DNA of 64,000 bases from the NCBI GenBank assembly GCA_965284645.1, contig OZ260106.1, forward strand, positions 682,001-746,000, in the 5' to 3' direction. A program made the translations under genes and the position numbers. The DNA is from JAIBAJ01 sp965284645. GTDB taxonomy: Bacteria; Bacteroidota; Bacteroidia; JAIBAJ01. Shown here one piece after another: positions 46,169 through 55,128 of this stretch. Position 1 is the stretch's first letter, and every line of letters starts with the position of its first letter. Under the pieces are notes generated by a model. It was not told where the DNA came from. It did no database searches and worked only from the letters and a program-made list of their open reading frames with translations.

Positions 46169-47304
46169 TGCAAGCCATTCTTCAACTTCAAAAACTTTCC
46201 AAATGCTACACCCAATCCTGGTGGAAAAAGGAGGAAAAATGGGCTGTAAAAGACTTTGACCTTACCATCCAGCCTGGCGAAAGTTGGGGAATTATCGGAC
46301 GAAATGGGGCAGGGAAATCAACGTTACTAAAGCTAATCGGAGGTATTACAGCACCTAGTTCAGGCCAAATTATCCGCCGTGGCACCTTGTCCTCTCTTAT
46401 TGAATTGGGTGCAGGGTTTCATTCCGATTTGTCGGGGATGGAAAACCTACGCTTCAATGCCACCCTTTTGGGAATGGGGAAAGGCGATTTTGAACGAAGG
46501 AAGGATGAAATCATTGCTTTTGCCGGGTTAGAAAAGGTTATTTACCATCCCATGCGCACTTATTCTTCGGGTATGATTATGCGCCTGGGTTTCAGTATGG
46601 CTGCCCATGTTGAAACCGATTTGGTGCTTTTGGATGAGGTTTTGGCCGTTGGCGATAGCTTTTTTCAACAAAAGTGCACCGAAAAAATTCGAGGTATGCA
46701 AGGCCAAGGTCGCACGGTGATAGTGGTTTCTCATCAATCGGAACTCATTAGGCGACTCTGCCAAAAAGCGGCTTGGCTCGAAAATGGCCTTTTGCAACAA
46801 ACCGGAGCTGCTCCTGAGGTTTTAAAGCAATACCTTGGCCTTGGTTCTACAAATAAAGGACCGTCCATTGCCTGGGAATGCGCTATTGACAAAACCGGCT
46901 TTACGGGTGCCGATTGGAAAAACTATCCACTTCAAACAGGCGAAAAGGCCTCGCTCACCTTGCATATTTGGTCGGATAAGGTGCAAGAACTCGATTTGGG
47001 CATCAATATCAACGATTCCGACGGTCGCTGTTTGTTGCATTTGAGCAACCGTTTCCACCATCAAAACCTATTGGCCAAACAGGGGCAACAGTCGGTAGAA
47101 ATCGTTTTTGATCCGCATTTGATTCCCGGAAACTATTCCATAAGCCTCTTTTTGCGCACCGACGATACCATTCAGGATTGGCGGCAAAACTGTTTGGAGA
47201 TGCAGGTGCATGGCTTGGTGCATGGCGGTTACGAAAACCCTGGCGAACTCCAAGGTCCGGTTTTAACCGAGTTCGAAATGATCTCAAACACCTCTAAAAA
47301 CTAG
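46168..47304 (+). CDS. wzt: Polysaccharide ABC transporter ATPase with C-terminal glycan-binding domain (Wzt-like)
   Basis: 378 residues from the ATG at 46168, which overlaps the permease stop as TGATG; the frame is open further upstream but only inside the permease gene. Walker A GRNGAGKSTLL, signature TYSSGMIMRLGFSMA (SSGM variant typical of Wzt/TagH), Walker B LVLLDEVLAVGD, H-loop VVSHQ. Residues ~250-378 form a beta-sandwich like the Wzt C-terminal domain, which in O-antigen systems recognises the modified end of the glycan. Together with the two upstream genes it forms a glycan export unit. Confidence 0.92.
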   Translation: MQAILQLQKLSKCYTQSWWKKEEKWAVKDFDLTIQPGESWGIIGRNGAGKSTLLKLIGGITAPSSGQIIRRGTLSSLIELGAGFHSDLSGMENLRFNATLLGMGKGDFERRKDEIIAFAGLEKVIYHPMRTYSSGMIMRLGFSMAAHVETDLVLLDEVLAVGDSFFQQKCTEKIRGMQGQGRTVIVVSHQSELIRRLCQKAAWLENGLLQQTGAAPEVLKQYLGLGSTNKGPSIAWECAIDKTGFTGADWKNYPLQTGEKASLTLHIWSDKVQELDLGININDSDGRCLLHLSNRFHHQNLLAKQGQQSVEIVFDPHLIPGNYSISLFLRTDDTIQDWRQNCLEMQVHGLVHGGYENPGELQGPVLTEFEMISNTSKN

Positions 47305-47340
47305 GTAATTATCCCTGCTTATTGTCCGAATGGCTCATAA

Positions 47341-47467
47341 TACCGATTATAAATCTGTAATAGTCCAATTATGCTACGCAATAATTTGCCTAAACAGCTT
47401 TTATATCGGCATTTACCAATCTAAATTCACAAATGGCCTTTGGACCATTTATTAATTAAAATTGGTA
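47341..47467 (+). mobile_element. Family B miniature element B2
   Basis: 127 bp with ends TACCGATTATAAAT and ATTAAAATTGGTA, flanked by TAA on both sides. Longest B copy free of insertions; used as the reference for B1 and B3. Starts 36 bp after the Wzt stop. Confidence 0.75.
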
Positions 47468-47508
47468 TAACAAGGGTTATTCAGGTGGTGGGTAGATAAA
47501 TTTTATTA

Positions 47509-47713
47509 GGCGGGTCCCATTCGCCACAAGCATTCTCCGCTGATTAGGCAGTATACTGGGCTCATGGTCGGGCTATTCGCTTCTAGTCCTCGGTCTGCTC
47601 CGTGCCTCCGCATCCCTGTGGGCTATCCGCTGCTATCCCTACCCTGGGTTCTTCGTGCCCGGGTGTAGGTGAAGTACGGGGCTATGGTATTTCAGGTTGG
47701 GGCAATAAAAATG
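47509..47713 (+). repeat. Family A structured repeat, copy A8
   Basis: Full-length, starts GGCGGGTCCC. Stem 1 (CCCATTCGCC with GGGCTCATGG) pairs imperfectly; shares its variable segment with A10. Conserved 3' half intact. Confidence 0.82.
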
Positions 47714-47790
47714 AGGGAAATAGTAGTGAGAAATGAGTAGTGAGAAAATAGAAAATAGAAAATAATACCGAACTACCAATCCAGGTTATC
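47714..47790. repeat. Family E low-complexity repeat
   Basis: AGTAGTGAGAAATGAG and AAAATAGAAAATA words, then ACTACCAATCCAGGTTA as at 2.5 kb and 50.3 kb. Non-coding. Confidence 0.65.
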
Positions 47791-47814
47791 CCATAACTCT
47801 CTGTCTCGCCCACC

Positions 47815-48054
47815 GTTTGCAACGGGGGCGGCTGAGAAAGACGTTTTTTACGCCAACTATCCTCCTAAACAAATCATTTAAGTAGGAATTTCCTATATTT
47901 GATAAAAATTTATAGCCTTTTGTTAAAGGTTTAAAGCAACTCAAAAGACTAAACCAATGAACTTGATTTAGTTAGAATGACTAAAATTGAACAATGAATT
48001 CCATAAGGACTTTTTCGGTCAAAGACCGATTTCTCAGTCGCCCGCGTTGCAAAC
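47815..48054 (+). mobile_element. Family D miniature element D2
   Basis: 240 bp, the most complete copy. Left end GTTTGCAACGGGGGCG (then GCTGAGAAA) and right end TTTCTCAGTCGCCC... form a ~25-bp inverted repeat with two mismatches. A 23-bp palindrome spans 48039-48061. It borders a remnant of a T9SS gene. Confidence 0.82.
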
Positions 48055-48066
48055 GCGGGCGAGCGG

Positions 48067-48195
48067 GGCCAAAAGGTTTATGAGTACAAACCCAAACAAC
48101 CAAAAGAAGTTTTAGAAGTGCCACTACCAGCCGGGCTTTACTATTGGCAAGCAGGGGCAAGCCGAGGGAAAGTAATAATTTCAGACATGAATTGA
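48067..48195 (+). pseudogene. 3' remnant of a T9SS-sorted protein gene
   Basis: A frame open from the D2 border reads VYEYKPKQPKEVLEVP..GLYYWQAGASRGKVIISDMN and stops at 48193-48195. The closing GLYYWQ...GKVIIS is the end of a type A T9SS sorting domain; the rest of the gene is missing. Confidence 0.55.
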
Positions 48196-48204
48196 AAGAT
48201 AGCA

Positions 48205-48972
48205 TTGGATTCGGTAGCCATTCCCGATAGTTTCCCCAATATGAAAACGCTTTACAGATTAGGATTGTATATTGCCTATAAAACAGATTCTATAATCAAT
48301 GCCGATACAACCATCGCCAACTTTGCCGATACCTTTAAAAACTCGGTATATGGCCAATTGCTAGATTTAAATATGAGCCAGTACAGCGGAATGAGCCCAA
48401 AAACTGCGGACAGCTTGTGGGATAGAAACGACAGTATTGTATCTATTGATAGTATTTCTGATATTTTGAAAACTGTAAACGGGTATTTGTTTTCAAAAGT
48501 GGCTATTGGTGATAGTCTTAATTCAACCGATGTAAGTGAACTTAGTGTCATTGCTCTGCTTTGCCCCTTCCGCTGCGGTACGGGGGTATATGGAGCCAGA
48601 GCCATAGTGGAAGCCTTAGATACCATGAATACGCATTTCTATAATTGCTGCGAATTGCAAACTGATGATTGCGGTGAATATCGGCTGGAAGGGAAAGAAC
48701 CGAGTACAAATAATTGTTCAAGTAAACGCTTTGCTATATATCCAAATCCTACCTCTGGTGAATTTATTGTTGAATATAAATTTGAAGATTTTGTTGAACA
48801 TAAGTTAATTGTTCAAGATATTACTGGAAAGGTGTTGCTAAAAAGAACGCTGCAAAATAATGAAGGAGTGCTAAGGGTTGAAACAAGCAATCTCTCGAAT
48901 GGAATCTATTTTGTAAAATTGGTTTCTGATAGAATAACTAATTATCAAGGCAAGCTATGTATCTTAAGATAA
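48205..48972 (+). CDS. 5'-truncated T9SS-sorted protein
   Basis: 255 residues from a TTG at 48205, closed upstream by a stop at 48193-48195. There is no signal peptide, so an exported product is not expected. Residues ~1-165 resemble the internal region found before the sorting domain in large Bacteroidota secreted proteins (SFPNMKTLYRLGLYIAYKTDSI ... IALLCPFRCGTGVYGARAI). Residues ~175-255 are a type A sorting domain (FAIYPNPTSGEFIVEY ... LSNGIYFVKLVSD). It is best read as the 3' part of a lost large gene. The next gene starts inside its last codons. Confidence 0.6.
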   Translation: MDSVAIPDSFPNMKTLYRLGLYIAYKTDSIINADTTIANFADTFKNSVYGQLLDLNMSQYSGMSPKTADSLWDRNDSIVSIDSISDILKTVNGYLFSKVAIGDSLNSTDVSELSVIALLCPFRCGTGVYGARAIVEALDTMNTHFYNCCELQTDDCGEYRLEGKEPSTNNCSSKRFAIYPNPTSGEFIVEYKFEDFVEHKLIVQDITGKVLLKRTLQNNEGVLRVETSNLSNGIYFVKLVSDRITNYQGKLCILR

Positions 48973-49895
48973 TTGCAATTTTTCTCTTTTGTACAAATAT
49001 TGTTTTCGCACAAACTAATTTGGTAAGTAATGGTGGATTTGAGGAATTAGATACCTGCGATGTTGGTACAACAAAGCTAAATCATGCAATTGGATGGTTT
49101 TCACCAGTTATTTGCCAAGGTTATCCGGGAGGCAGTTCAGATATATTTAACAGTTGTTCTAACATATCCGAATACAGTACCCCTTTGAATGTGGCAGGTT
49201 ATCAAATTCCACACTCTGGCAGAGGTTATGCAGCTATTGCAATATTATCAACACAGGAGTATGATTTGTATAGAGAATATATTGAAGTAAAACTAATTGA
49301 TACACTCAAAACTGGAATCAAATATTGTGTCAATTTTTATGTTTCATTGGCGAATGATTTTAATTTTGGTTCAACTGGAATGGGAGCATACCTTTCGACT
49401 AACATTTTACACCAATGTGATATAGAATTTAGCACACTTCTGTTTCAGCCTCAAGTTTATGCATCGTTAACCGAACCTATAATGGATACGGTAAATTGGG
49501 TAGAGGTTTCAGGTGAGTTTATTGCACAAGGAGGGGAACTGTTTTTAACAATTGGCAATTTCTTTGCGGGAGAAAGCATTATCTTTCAACAATTCAACAA
49601 TATCGCATCACGCCCATTTGCTTACTATCTTATCGACGACGTTTCCGTTTATGAATGCGACACAGGTATAGGAATTAATGAAGCCACAAAATCCCAATTA
49701 AAAATTTATGCAAACAATGAAAACGAATTGGTTTTCCAAACAACAGCCCCCAAAGCAACAGATCATTTAAGGCTATTCAATTTACAAGGGCAATTGGTAT
49801 TTACACAAAAACCTTATAAAAATAGAGAGACTTTTTACCCAAATCTTCCAAGGGGCATTTACAATTGGGTGTATGGGGAGGAAAAGGGAAGGTAG
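48957..49895 (+). CDS. Secreted protein with NGGFE-type beta domain and T9SS-like C-terminus
   Basis: 312 residues: signal peptide (ending VFAQ), then NLVSNGGFEELDTCDVGTTKLNHAIGWFSP, the usual start of a carbohydrate-binding-like jelly roll in Bacteroidota surface proteins, with YLIDDVSVYEC closing it (about 235). The remaining ~75 residues are a degenerate type A sorting domain (LRLFNLQGQLVFTQ ... LPRGIYNWVYGEEKGR). It overlaps the preceding frame by 16 bp. More AT-rich than the genes at 43-47 kb. Flanked by D2 and D3, suggesting acquisition with them. Confidence 0.75.
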   Translation: MYLKIIAIFLFCTNIVFAQTNLVSNGGFEELDTCDVGTTKLNHAIGWFSPVICQGYPGGSSDIFNSCSNISEYSTPLNVAGYQIPHSGRGYAAIAILSTQEYDLYREYIEVKLIDTLKTGIKYCVNFYVSLANDFNFGSTGMGAYLSTNILHQCDIEFSTLLFQPQVYASLTEPIMDTVNWVEVSGEFIAQGGELFLTIGNFFAGESIIFQQFNNIASRPFAYYLIDDVSVYECDTGIGINEATKSQLKIYANNENELVFQTTAPKATDHLRLFNLQGQLVFTQKPYKNRETFYPNLPRGIYNWVYGEEKGR

Positions 49896-49940
49896 TTTTA
49901 TGGTAACCTATTTAAAAGTTGCTATCCCTTCTCGCCCACA

Positions 49941-50180
49941 GCGGCAACAGAGGCGGTTGAGTAAGGTGTTTTTTACTCCAACTATCACAGAAATAAATCG
50001 TTTTAGAAGGATATTTTGGAATATTTGATAAAAATTTATAGCCTTTTGTTAAAGATTTTAAGCAACTCAAAAGACTATACCAATATACTTGGTTTAGTTA
50101 GAATGACTGAAATTGAACAATGAATTCCATAAGGACTTTTTCGGTCATAGACCGATTTCTCAGTCACCCGCGTTGCAAAC
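49941..50180 (+). mobile_element. Family D miniature element D3
   Basis: About 240 bp, internal sequence close to D2 (TTTGATAAAAATTTATAGCC, GAACAATGAATTCCATAAGG). The left end is degenerate (GGCAACAGAGGCGGTTGAG) and the right palindrome is incomplete. It lies 45 bp after the 312-residue gene. Confidence 0.75.
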
Positions 50181-50189
50181 GGCACTAGT

Positions 50190-50375
50190 ATTCCATGTCG
50201 GGGTAATAAAAATGAGGGAAATAGTAGTGAGAATGAGTAGTGAGAAATGAGTAGTGAGAAAATAGAAAATAATACCGAACTACCAATCCAGGATATCCCA
50301 TAACTCCCATCTCATAACTCATATCTAAAAACTCATATCTCCTAACCTTCCTCACTACTCTTTTCTCACTTTACA
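50190..50375. repeat. Family E repeats with the 3' tail of a family A copy
   Basis: ACTAGTATTCCATGTCGGGG..AATAAAAATGAGGG matches the tail of A1/A8, followed by GTAGTGAGAATGAG and CTCATATCTAAAAACTC words. Non-coding. Confidence 0.65.
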
Positions 50376-50393
50376 TTCTTCCGTCCGGGTAGC

Positions 50394-50527
50394 GATAGAA
50401 ACGGAAAGCCCACAGGGATGCGTAGGCACGGAGCAGACCGAGGACTTGCAGTGGATAGCGCGACCTTTTCGGCCCTTGCAAATAGCTTATTCGGGGTAGC
50501 ATGGTTTTGGCCGAAAAGGGACCCGCC
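50394..50527 (-). repeat. Family A structured repeat, copy A9 (3' truncated)
   Basis: Nearly identical to A7 from GGCGGGTCCC to CTATCGCTACCCGG, then ends before the 3' hairpin. Stem 1 CCTTTTCGGCC/GGCCGAAAAGG. Confidence 0.82.
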
Positions 50528-50588
50528 AAAACATCAAGACAAACAAAGAAAACCACTTTCTATGTCCCCTTTTCTGGCTGGTTATTGG

Positions 50589-52079
50589 TTAGTAAGTTAC
50601 ATCGATGGTGTAGGTTCCCTTCACTTTGGCGGTGGCCCAAAAACCACCCTCCACTGTTTTTAAATCTACTGAAACCAGGTTATTGCCTGTTAGGGTGGGG
50701 GTGCCAAAAAAATCCGGTATCCAAAGGATAGTTGATCCTTCGCCCGAAGCGGTGGCCTGTAAACTCATTGCTCCTGTTTCGGAATTGGATGTGAGGGCGC
50801 TTGGGGTTCCGTAAATGGCGGTAGGATGTGGCCTAGCTAAAACTTGGAGCACGGCATCGTTCATTACCCCTGTGAAATTAGCGGTTTGGTCTAGTTCAAT
50901 TAGGTGCAAAGATGGATTGGTGTAGGATTGTCCGTCGTAACTGATGGAATGCGGATCGCCCGGACTTTGAGACCATTGCCACCAGGTTGAGGATCCAAAA
51001 TTGGCATCTTCAACGGCACCAAAACGTTTCACTTTTTCGATATCGACTGGGTTGCCAAAATAGCCCCACTCACCAATAAACAAGGTGGTTTGGAAGTCTT
51101 GGATTACAGTTTTGAGCATGCCATACCCTTGTTCGATTGAAAAGGGTAAATTGCCAATGGATTCAAAATAATGGTGGGGAGCCGCCACTACATTCTGGTC
51201 GGCAGTAAAGGAGGGGTCGGGTAAACCGATATAGCCATTTCCTTTGTATTGAATGGCATTCTCCATAAAAATGATGTGTTGGTTTTTGGAGTCACCTTCG
51301 GTTGAGCGTATGGCAGTCACCAAATTACCATAGAAGTTGGTTAGTTTGTTTAACTGTTCGGCTTCGGGATCTTTGTAGCCCAAGCTAGGTTCATTGAGCA
51401 AATCATAACCCAGCACATTTTCATAGCTACAAGTGGCGGCTACGAGGTGTTTCCATGCGTTTATACAATTGTCTTGTATGCCATTGGTATTGTCCCAAAA
51501 GTTTTGAAAAGCGTGGTAAACCGCTGGTGCCGATTCTCTTGAACCGTTTACCATACAGGTAGAAGCTCCATCAGTAAGGGTAGCCCATTCCGGTGCGCCG
51601 TCCCACCCTTTGGCGGGGTAGGCGCAGGTTGAATCGGTGGGGGTAGCAATGTATTTTCCCCAGGCATCTTGGTGCATATCCAACAGCACATACATATCGT
51701 ACTTGGCTGCTTCTTCAATAACCGTTACCAGTTGTTGCACATAAGCATCGTTGTATTGTCCGGGCTGGGGTTCGAGTTTGCTCCAGCAGAACAATAAGCG
51801 GATACAATTAAAACCATACTTTGCCATGAGGCGAATATCTTCTGCGGAATACGGTTTGGTGGCCGGAATAGCGGGGTTTGCTTGCCAATAATCGCCCAGC
51901 ACATTGTAATTTGCTCCTCTTAAAATAACAAAGCGTCCTTGCTCATCGAATATCCCCGGATTTGGTCCGCGGGTGGCATGGAGGCGTTTGCTGGAGATTT
52001 GTTCTTGGTTGGACTCTTTTTTACAGGACTGCAATCCAAATAAACTAAGAAGGAACAAGGTGGCTATGTATTTCTTCAT
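50589..52079 (-). CDS. GH5 family glycoside hydrolase lipoprotein (endoglycoceramidase-like)
   Basis: 496 residues with a lipoprotein signal (GLQSCKK, Cys19). The catalytic (beta/alpha)8 domain shows RGANYNVLG, KYGFNCIRLLFCWSKLEPQPGQYN, LLDMHQDAWG, the acid/base Glu in YDLLNEPS and the nucleophile Glu in LFIGEWGYFG. The LDMHQD and GxNxIRL segments are typical of the endoglycosylceramidase-like GH5 branch. A C-terminal ~90-residue beta domain follows. Cleavage of a glycolipid or a beta-glycan at the cell surface is likely; substrate not decided by the sequence. Divergent from the helicase gene, with 107 bp between. Confidence 0.87.
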   Translation of the reverse strand: MKKYIATLFLLSLFGLQSCKKESNQEQISSKRLHATRGPNPGIFDEQGRFVILRGANYNVLGDYWQANPAIPATKPYSAEDIRLMAKYGFNCIRLLFCWSKLEPQPGQYNDAYVQQLVTVIEEAAKYDMYVLLDMHQDAWGKYIATPTDSTCAYPAKGWDGAPEWATLTDGASTCMVNGSRESAPAVYHAFQNFWDNTNGIQDNCINAWKHLVAATCSYENVLGYDLLNEPSLGYKDPEAEQLNKLTNFYGNLVTAIRSTEGDSKNQHIIFMENAIQYKGNGYIGLPDPSFTADQNVVAAPHHYFESIGNLPFSIEQGYGMLKTVIQDFQTTLFIGEWGYFGNPVDIEKVKRFGAVEDANFGSSTWWQWSQSPGDPHSISYDGQSYTNPSLHLIELDQTANFTGVMNDAVLQVLARPHPTAIYGTPSALTSNSETGAMSLQATASGEGSTILWIPDFFGTPTLTGNNLVSVDLKTVEGGFWATAKVKGTYTIDVTY

Positions 52080-52173
52080 GGGCGAATGGCGGCTCTAAAG
52101 TATTGAATTGTTCGAGCTTTGGGAATGGTGAATATAATTTTTCAAGAATTGGAAATTCGCAAAAACCAAACTT

Positions 52174-52181
52174 TACTTTTG
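52174..52181 (+). promoter_or_regulatory. -7 promoter box of the UvrD/PcrA gene
   Basis: TACTTTTG, exact TAnnTTTG consensus, ending 5 bp before the ATG at 52187, with TTGG at 52149-52152 as a -33 candidate. It lies inside a longer open frame starting at 52103 and so decides the start. Confidence 0.65.
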
Positions 52182-52186
52182 CAGAT

Positions 52187-54508
52187 ATGGATTACTTGGA
52201 CGGATTGAACCCCAATCAGAAAGGGGCAGTTTTACAAACCGAAGGCCCCGTTATGATTATTGCTGGTGCCGGGTCGGGAAAAACACGTGTGCTTACCTTT
52301 CGCATTGCCCACCTCTTGGCCAAAGGTGTTGATTCATTTAACATTCTTGCTTTAACCTTTACCAACAAGGCTGCTAGGGAAATGAAGAAACGGATTGAAG
52401 ACATGGTAGGTTCGGAGGCTAAAAACCTTTGGATGGGTACCTTCCACTCCATCTTTGCCAAAATCCTACGTTTCGAAGCGCATCGCATAGGCTATCCAAC
52501 CAATTTTACCATCTACGATACGGATGATAGCAAAAGCTTGATTTCAACCATTGTGAAAGAGTTTGGATTGGACGATAAAACCTACAAAACCTCCTTGGTA
52601 ATGGGTCGCATCAGCAGCGCCAAAAACAATTTGGTTTCTCCACAGGCGTATTTGGCCAACGATGATATAATGGCGGAAGACCGCATGAGTGCCAAACCAA
52701 AAATCGGTGAAATTTATCGGGAATATAACAAACGCTGTTTCAAGGCAGCGGCTATGGATTTTGATGATCTATTGTTCAATACCAATTTATTGTTGCGTGA
52801 TTTCCCGGAGGTGTTGAATAAATACCAACATAAATTTAAGTACATCATGGTGGATGAGTACCAGGATACCAACTTTTCGCAATATGTGATTGTAAAGAAG
52901 TTGGCAGCCATGTATGAAAATATATGTGTGGTAGGCGACGATGCGCAAAGTATCTATGCTTTCCGAGGAGCCAATATCCAGAATATCCTCAATTTCGAGA
53001 AAGATTATCCGGATTTGAAAGTATTTAAACTGGAACAGAATTACCGGAGCACCAAAACAATTGTTAAAGCGGCCAACAGTGTAATCTCCAAAAACCGGGA
53101 CCAATTGCAAAAGAATGTTTGGACCGACAATACCGATGGCACCCGGATCAAGGTGATGCGAGCCATGACCGACAATGAAGAAGGTATTTTGGTGGCCAAT
53201 CAAGTGTTTGAGGTGAAAAATCTGCACCAGGCCCACAACAAGGAATTTGCCATCCTTTACCGCACCAATGCCCAATCACGGTCGATGGAGGAGGCCTTAC
53301 GGAAGTTGAATATCCCTTACCGGATTTATGGAGGCCTTTCCTTTTACAAACGCAAAGAAATCAAAGATGTGTTGGCCTATTTCAGGCTGGTGATCAATCC
53401 ACATGATGAAGAAGCTTTGAAGCGGGTTATCAATTATCCGGCTAGGGGAATTGGTAAAACCACCATTGAAAAAATGGTGGTTTTGGCCAAGGACAACGAC
53501 ATGAGTATGTGGCAAATTGGGGAATTGGTGGCAAACCGACAATTGGAATTAGGCGCTTCATCAACCAAGGTTGGTGATTTTATTACCATGATTAAAAGTT
53601 TCCAAACCATGGCCAACGAAAGGAATGCCTATGAATTGGGAAGCCATATTGCTACTAGCAGTGGGGTTTTGCGCGAACTTTACATGGATAAAACACCGGA
53701 GGGCGTGAGCCGTTACGACAATATCCAGGAATTGTTGAACGGGATGAAGGAGTTTACCGAAAAATCAATGGATTTACCTTTGGATGCCGAGGAATTTACT
53801 GTTGCTAATACTTTGGAATCTTTTATGTCGGACATAGCCTTACTAACCGATGCCGATGAAAAAGACGAAGAAAAGGAAGCCGACAAAGTAAGTTTGATGA
53901 CCATCCATGCGGCCAAAGGTTTGGAATTTCCCTTTGTATTTATTGTGGGTTTAGAAGAAAATCTTTTCCCTTCGCAAATGGCCTTGAATTCAAGAGCCGA
54001 ATTGGAAGAGGAAAGGCGGTTGTTTTATGTTGCCTTAACCCGGGCTGAAAAGCAGGCATTTTTGAGTTATGCCACCACCCGGTATAAATACGGAAATTTG
54101 ACAGGAAGCGAACCAAGCCGTTTTATCGAAGAAATTGAACCTGAATTTTTGGATATGCCCCGTCAGGCGCCGATTCGGGGTTTGGCCGATTCGCCGGTTT
54201 CGTTTCAACCCAAAAGCAATTTCTGGAAAGGGAATTTGAATCCCAAAACAGAAAAGCCAAAATACACGCCTCCGCCTATTCCAAGTGGGTTAAAGCGCTT
54301 AGAACCTTCGGTGCCATCCACGGTAAACTTTACCCAGGAAAACATGAATATACAGCCGGGTGTAGAGGTGCTGCATGAAAAATTTGGACAGGGAAAAGTT
54401 TTACGTTTGGAAGGCAGCGCTGACAATCGCAAAGCCACCATTTTCTTTCCATCCTCGGGCGAAAAGCAGATTTTGTTGAAGTTTGCCCGATTGAAGGTGG
54501 TTGGGTAG
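52187..54508 (+). CDS. ATP-dependent DNA helicase, UvrD/PcrA type
   Basis: 773 residues from the ATG at 52187, chosen because a consensus promoter box ends 5 bp upstream; the 28-residue upstream extension (from 52103) has no family similarity. Superfamily 1A motifs: Q-motif LNPNQKGAVLQTEGP, Walker A GAGSGKTRVL, LTFTNKAAREMKKRI, MVDEYQDTN, VVGDDAQSIYAFRGA, LEQNYRST, VSLMTIHAAKGLEFPFVF, YVALTRAEK. The C-terminal tail (VEVLHEKFGQGKVLRLEGSADNRKATIFF) is the Tudor-like PcrA domain that binds RNA polymerase. It unwinds DNA 3'-5' in repair and replication-transcription conflicts. Confidence 0.96.
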   Translation: MDYLDGLNPNQKGAVLQTEGPVMIIAGAGSGKTRVLTFRIAHLLAKGVDSFNILALTFTNKAAREMKKRIEDMVGSEAKNLWMGTFHSIFAKILRFEAHRIGYPTNFTIYDTDDSKSLISTIVKEFGLDDKTYKTSLVMGRISSAKNNLVSPQAYLANDDIMAEDRMSAKPKIGEIYREYNKRCFKAAAMDFDDLLFNTNLLLRDFPEVLNKYQHKFKYIMVDEYQDTNFSQYVIVKKLAAMYENICVVGDDAQSIYAFRGANIQNILNFEKDYPDLKVFKLEQNYRSTKTIVKAANSVISKNRDQLQKNVWTDNTDGTRIKVMRAMTDNEEGILVANQVFEVKNLHQAHNKEFAILYRTNAQSRSMEEALRKLNIPYRIYGGLSFYKRKEIKDVLAYFRLVINPHDEEALKRVINYPARGIGKTTIEKMVVLAKDNDMSMWQIGELVANRQLELGASSTKVGDFITMIKSFQTMANERNAYELGSHIATSSGVLRELYMDKTPEGVSRYDNIQELLNGMKEFTEKSMDLPLDAEEFTVANTLESFMSDIALLTDADEKDEEKEADKVSLMTIHAAKGLEFPFVFIVGLEENLFPSQMALNSRAELEEERRLFYVALTRAEKQAFLSYATTRYKYGNLTGSEPSRFIEEIEPEFLDMPRQAPIRGLADSPVSFQPKSNFWKGNLNPKTEKPKYTPPPIPSGLKRLEPSVPSTVNFTQENMNIQPGVEVLHEKFGQGKVLRLEGSADNRKATIFFPSSGEKQILLKFARLKVVG

Positions 54509-54689
54509 GGAATTGGGGGGAGGAGAGGGTTAATCGTTATTGGTTAATTGTTATTGGGGGCTTCCGCGTTCCAACCTTTTCCGCCAGGAAAAAATCAGTG
54601 CTATTCAGTCTAAACTGTGTCCTCTGTGTACCAACCCTTCTGCGAAAATCATAATGATCATAAAATTCAGCGTTCGAATAAAAGCGAAT

Positions 54690-55128
54690 AGCGAATGGCG
54701 ATTAGCGAACAGGGGGAAGAAAGTTAATAGTTAATGGTTAAATGTTATTGGGGGAATCCATGATATTACTTTTTCCGCAAGGAAAAAAATCAGTGAAAAT
54801 CATATTTGAATTATAGCGATTTGCGAATGGCGATTAGGGAATAGGGGGAAGAAAGTTAATGGTTAAATGTTCATGGTGCCTAGACGAAGTTCAATATTCG
54901 AATAATTGCGATTGGAGAATAGGGAAAATTGGAGGAGAGGGTTAATCGTTATTGGTTAATTGTTATTGGGGGAATACATCAAATAACCTTTTCCGCAAGG
55001 AAAAAAATCAGTGAAAATCATAATCATCATAAAATTCAGCGTTCCAATTAATCTGTGTTCCCCCGTTTCATCTGTGTCCTCTGTGTACCAACCCTTCTGC
55101 GAAAATCATAATGATCATAAAATTCAGC
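54690..55128. repeat. First copy of a ~440-bp direct duplication
   Basis: Near-identical to 55456-55895 at a constant offset of about 766 bp; I noticed only a few differences (for example CTTTTCCGC against CTTTTCGGC). Confidence 0.8.

Noticed and set aside
19121..48061. Integron attC sites at the family D palindromes
   Set aside because: Gene-flanking palindromes suggested cassettes, but the GTTRRRY/RYYYAAC core sites are absent and no integrase gene is visible.
47981..48205. 74-codon minus-strand frame
   Set aside because: It runs across the end of D2 and antisense to a T9SS sorting-domain remnant.
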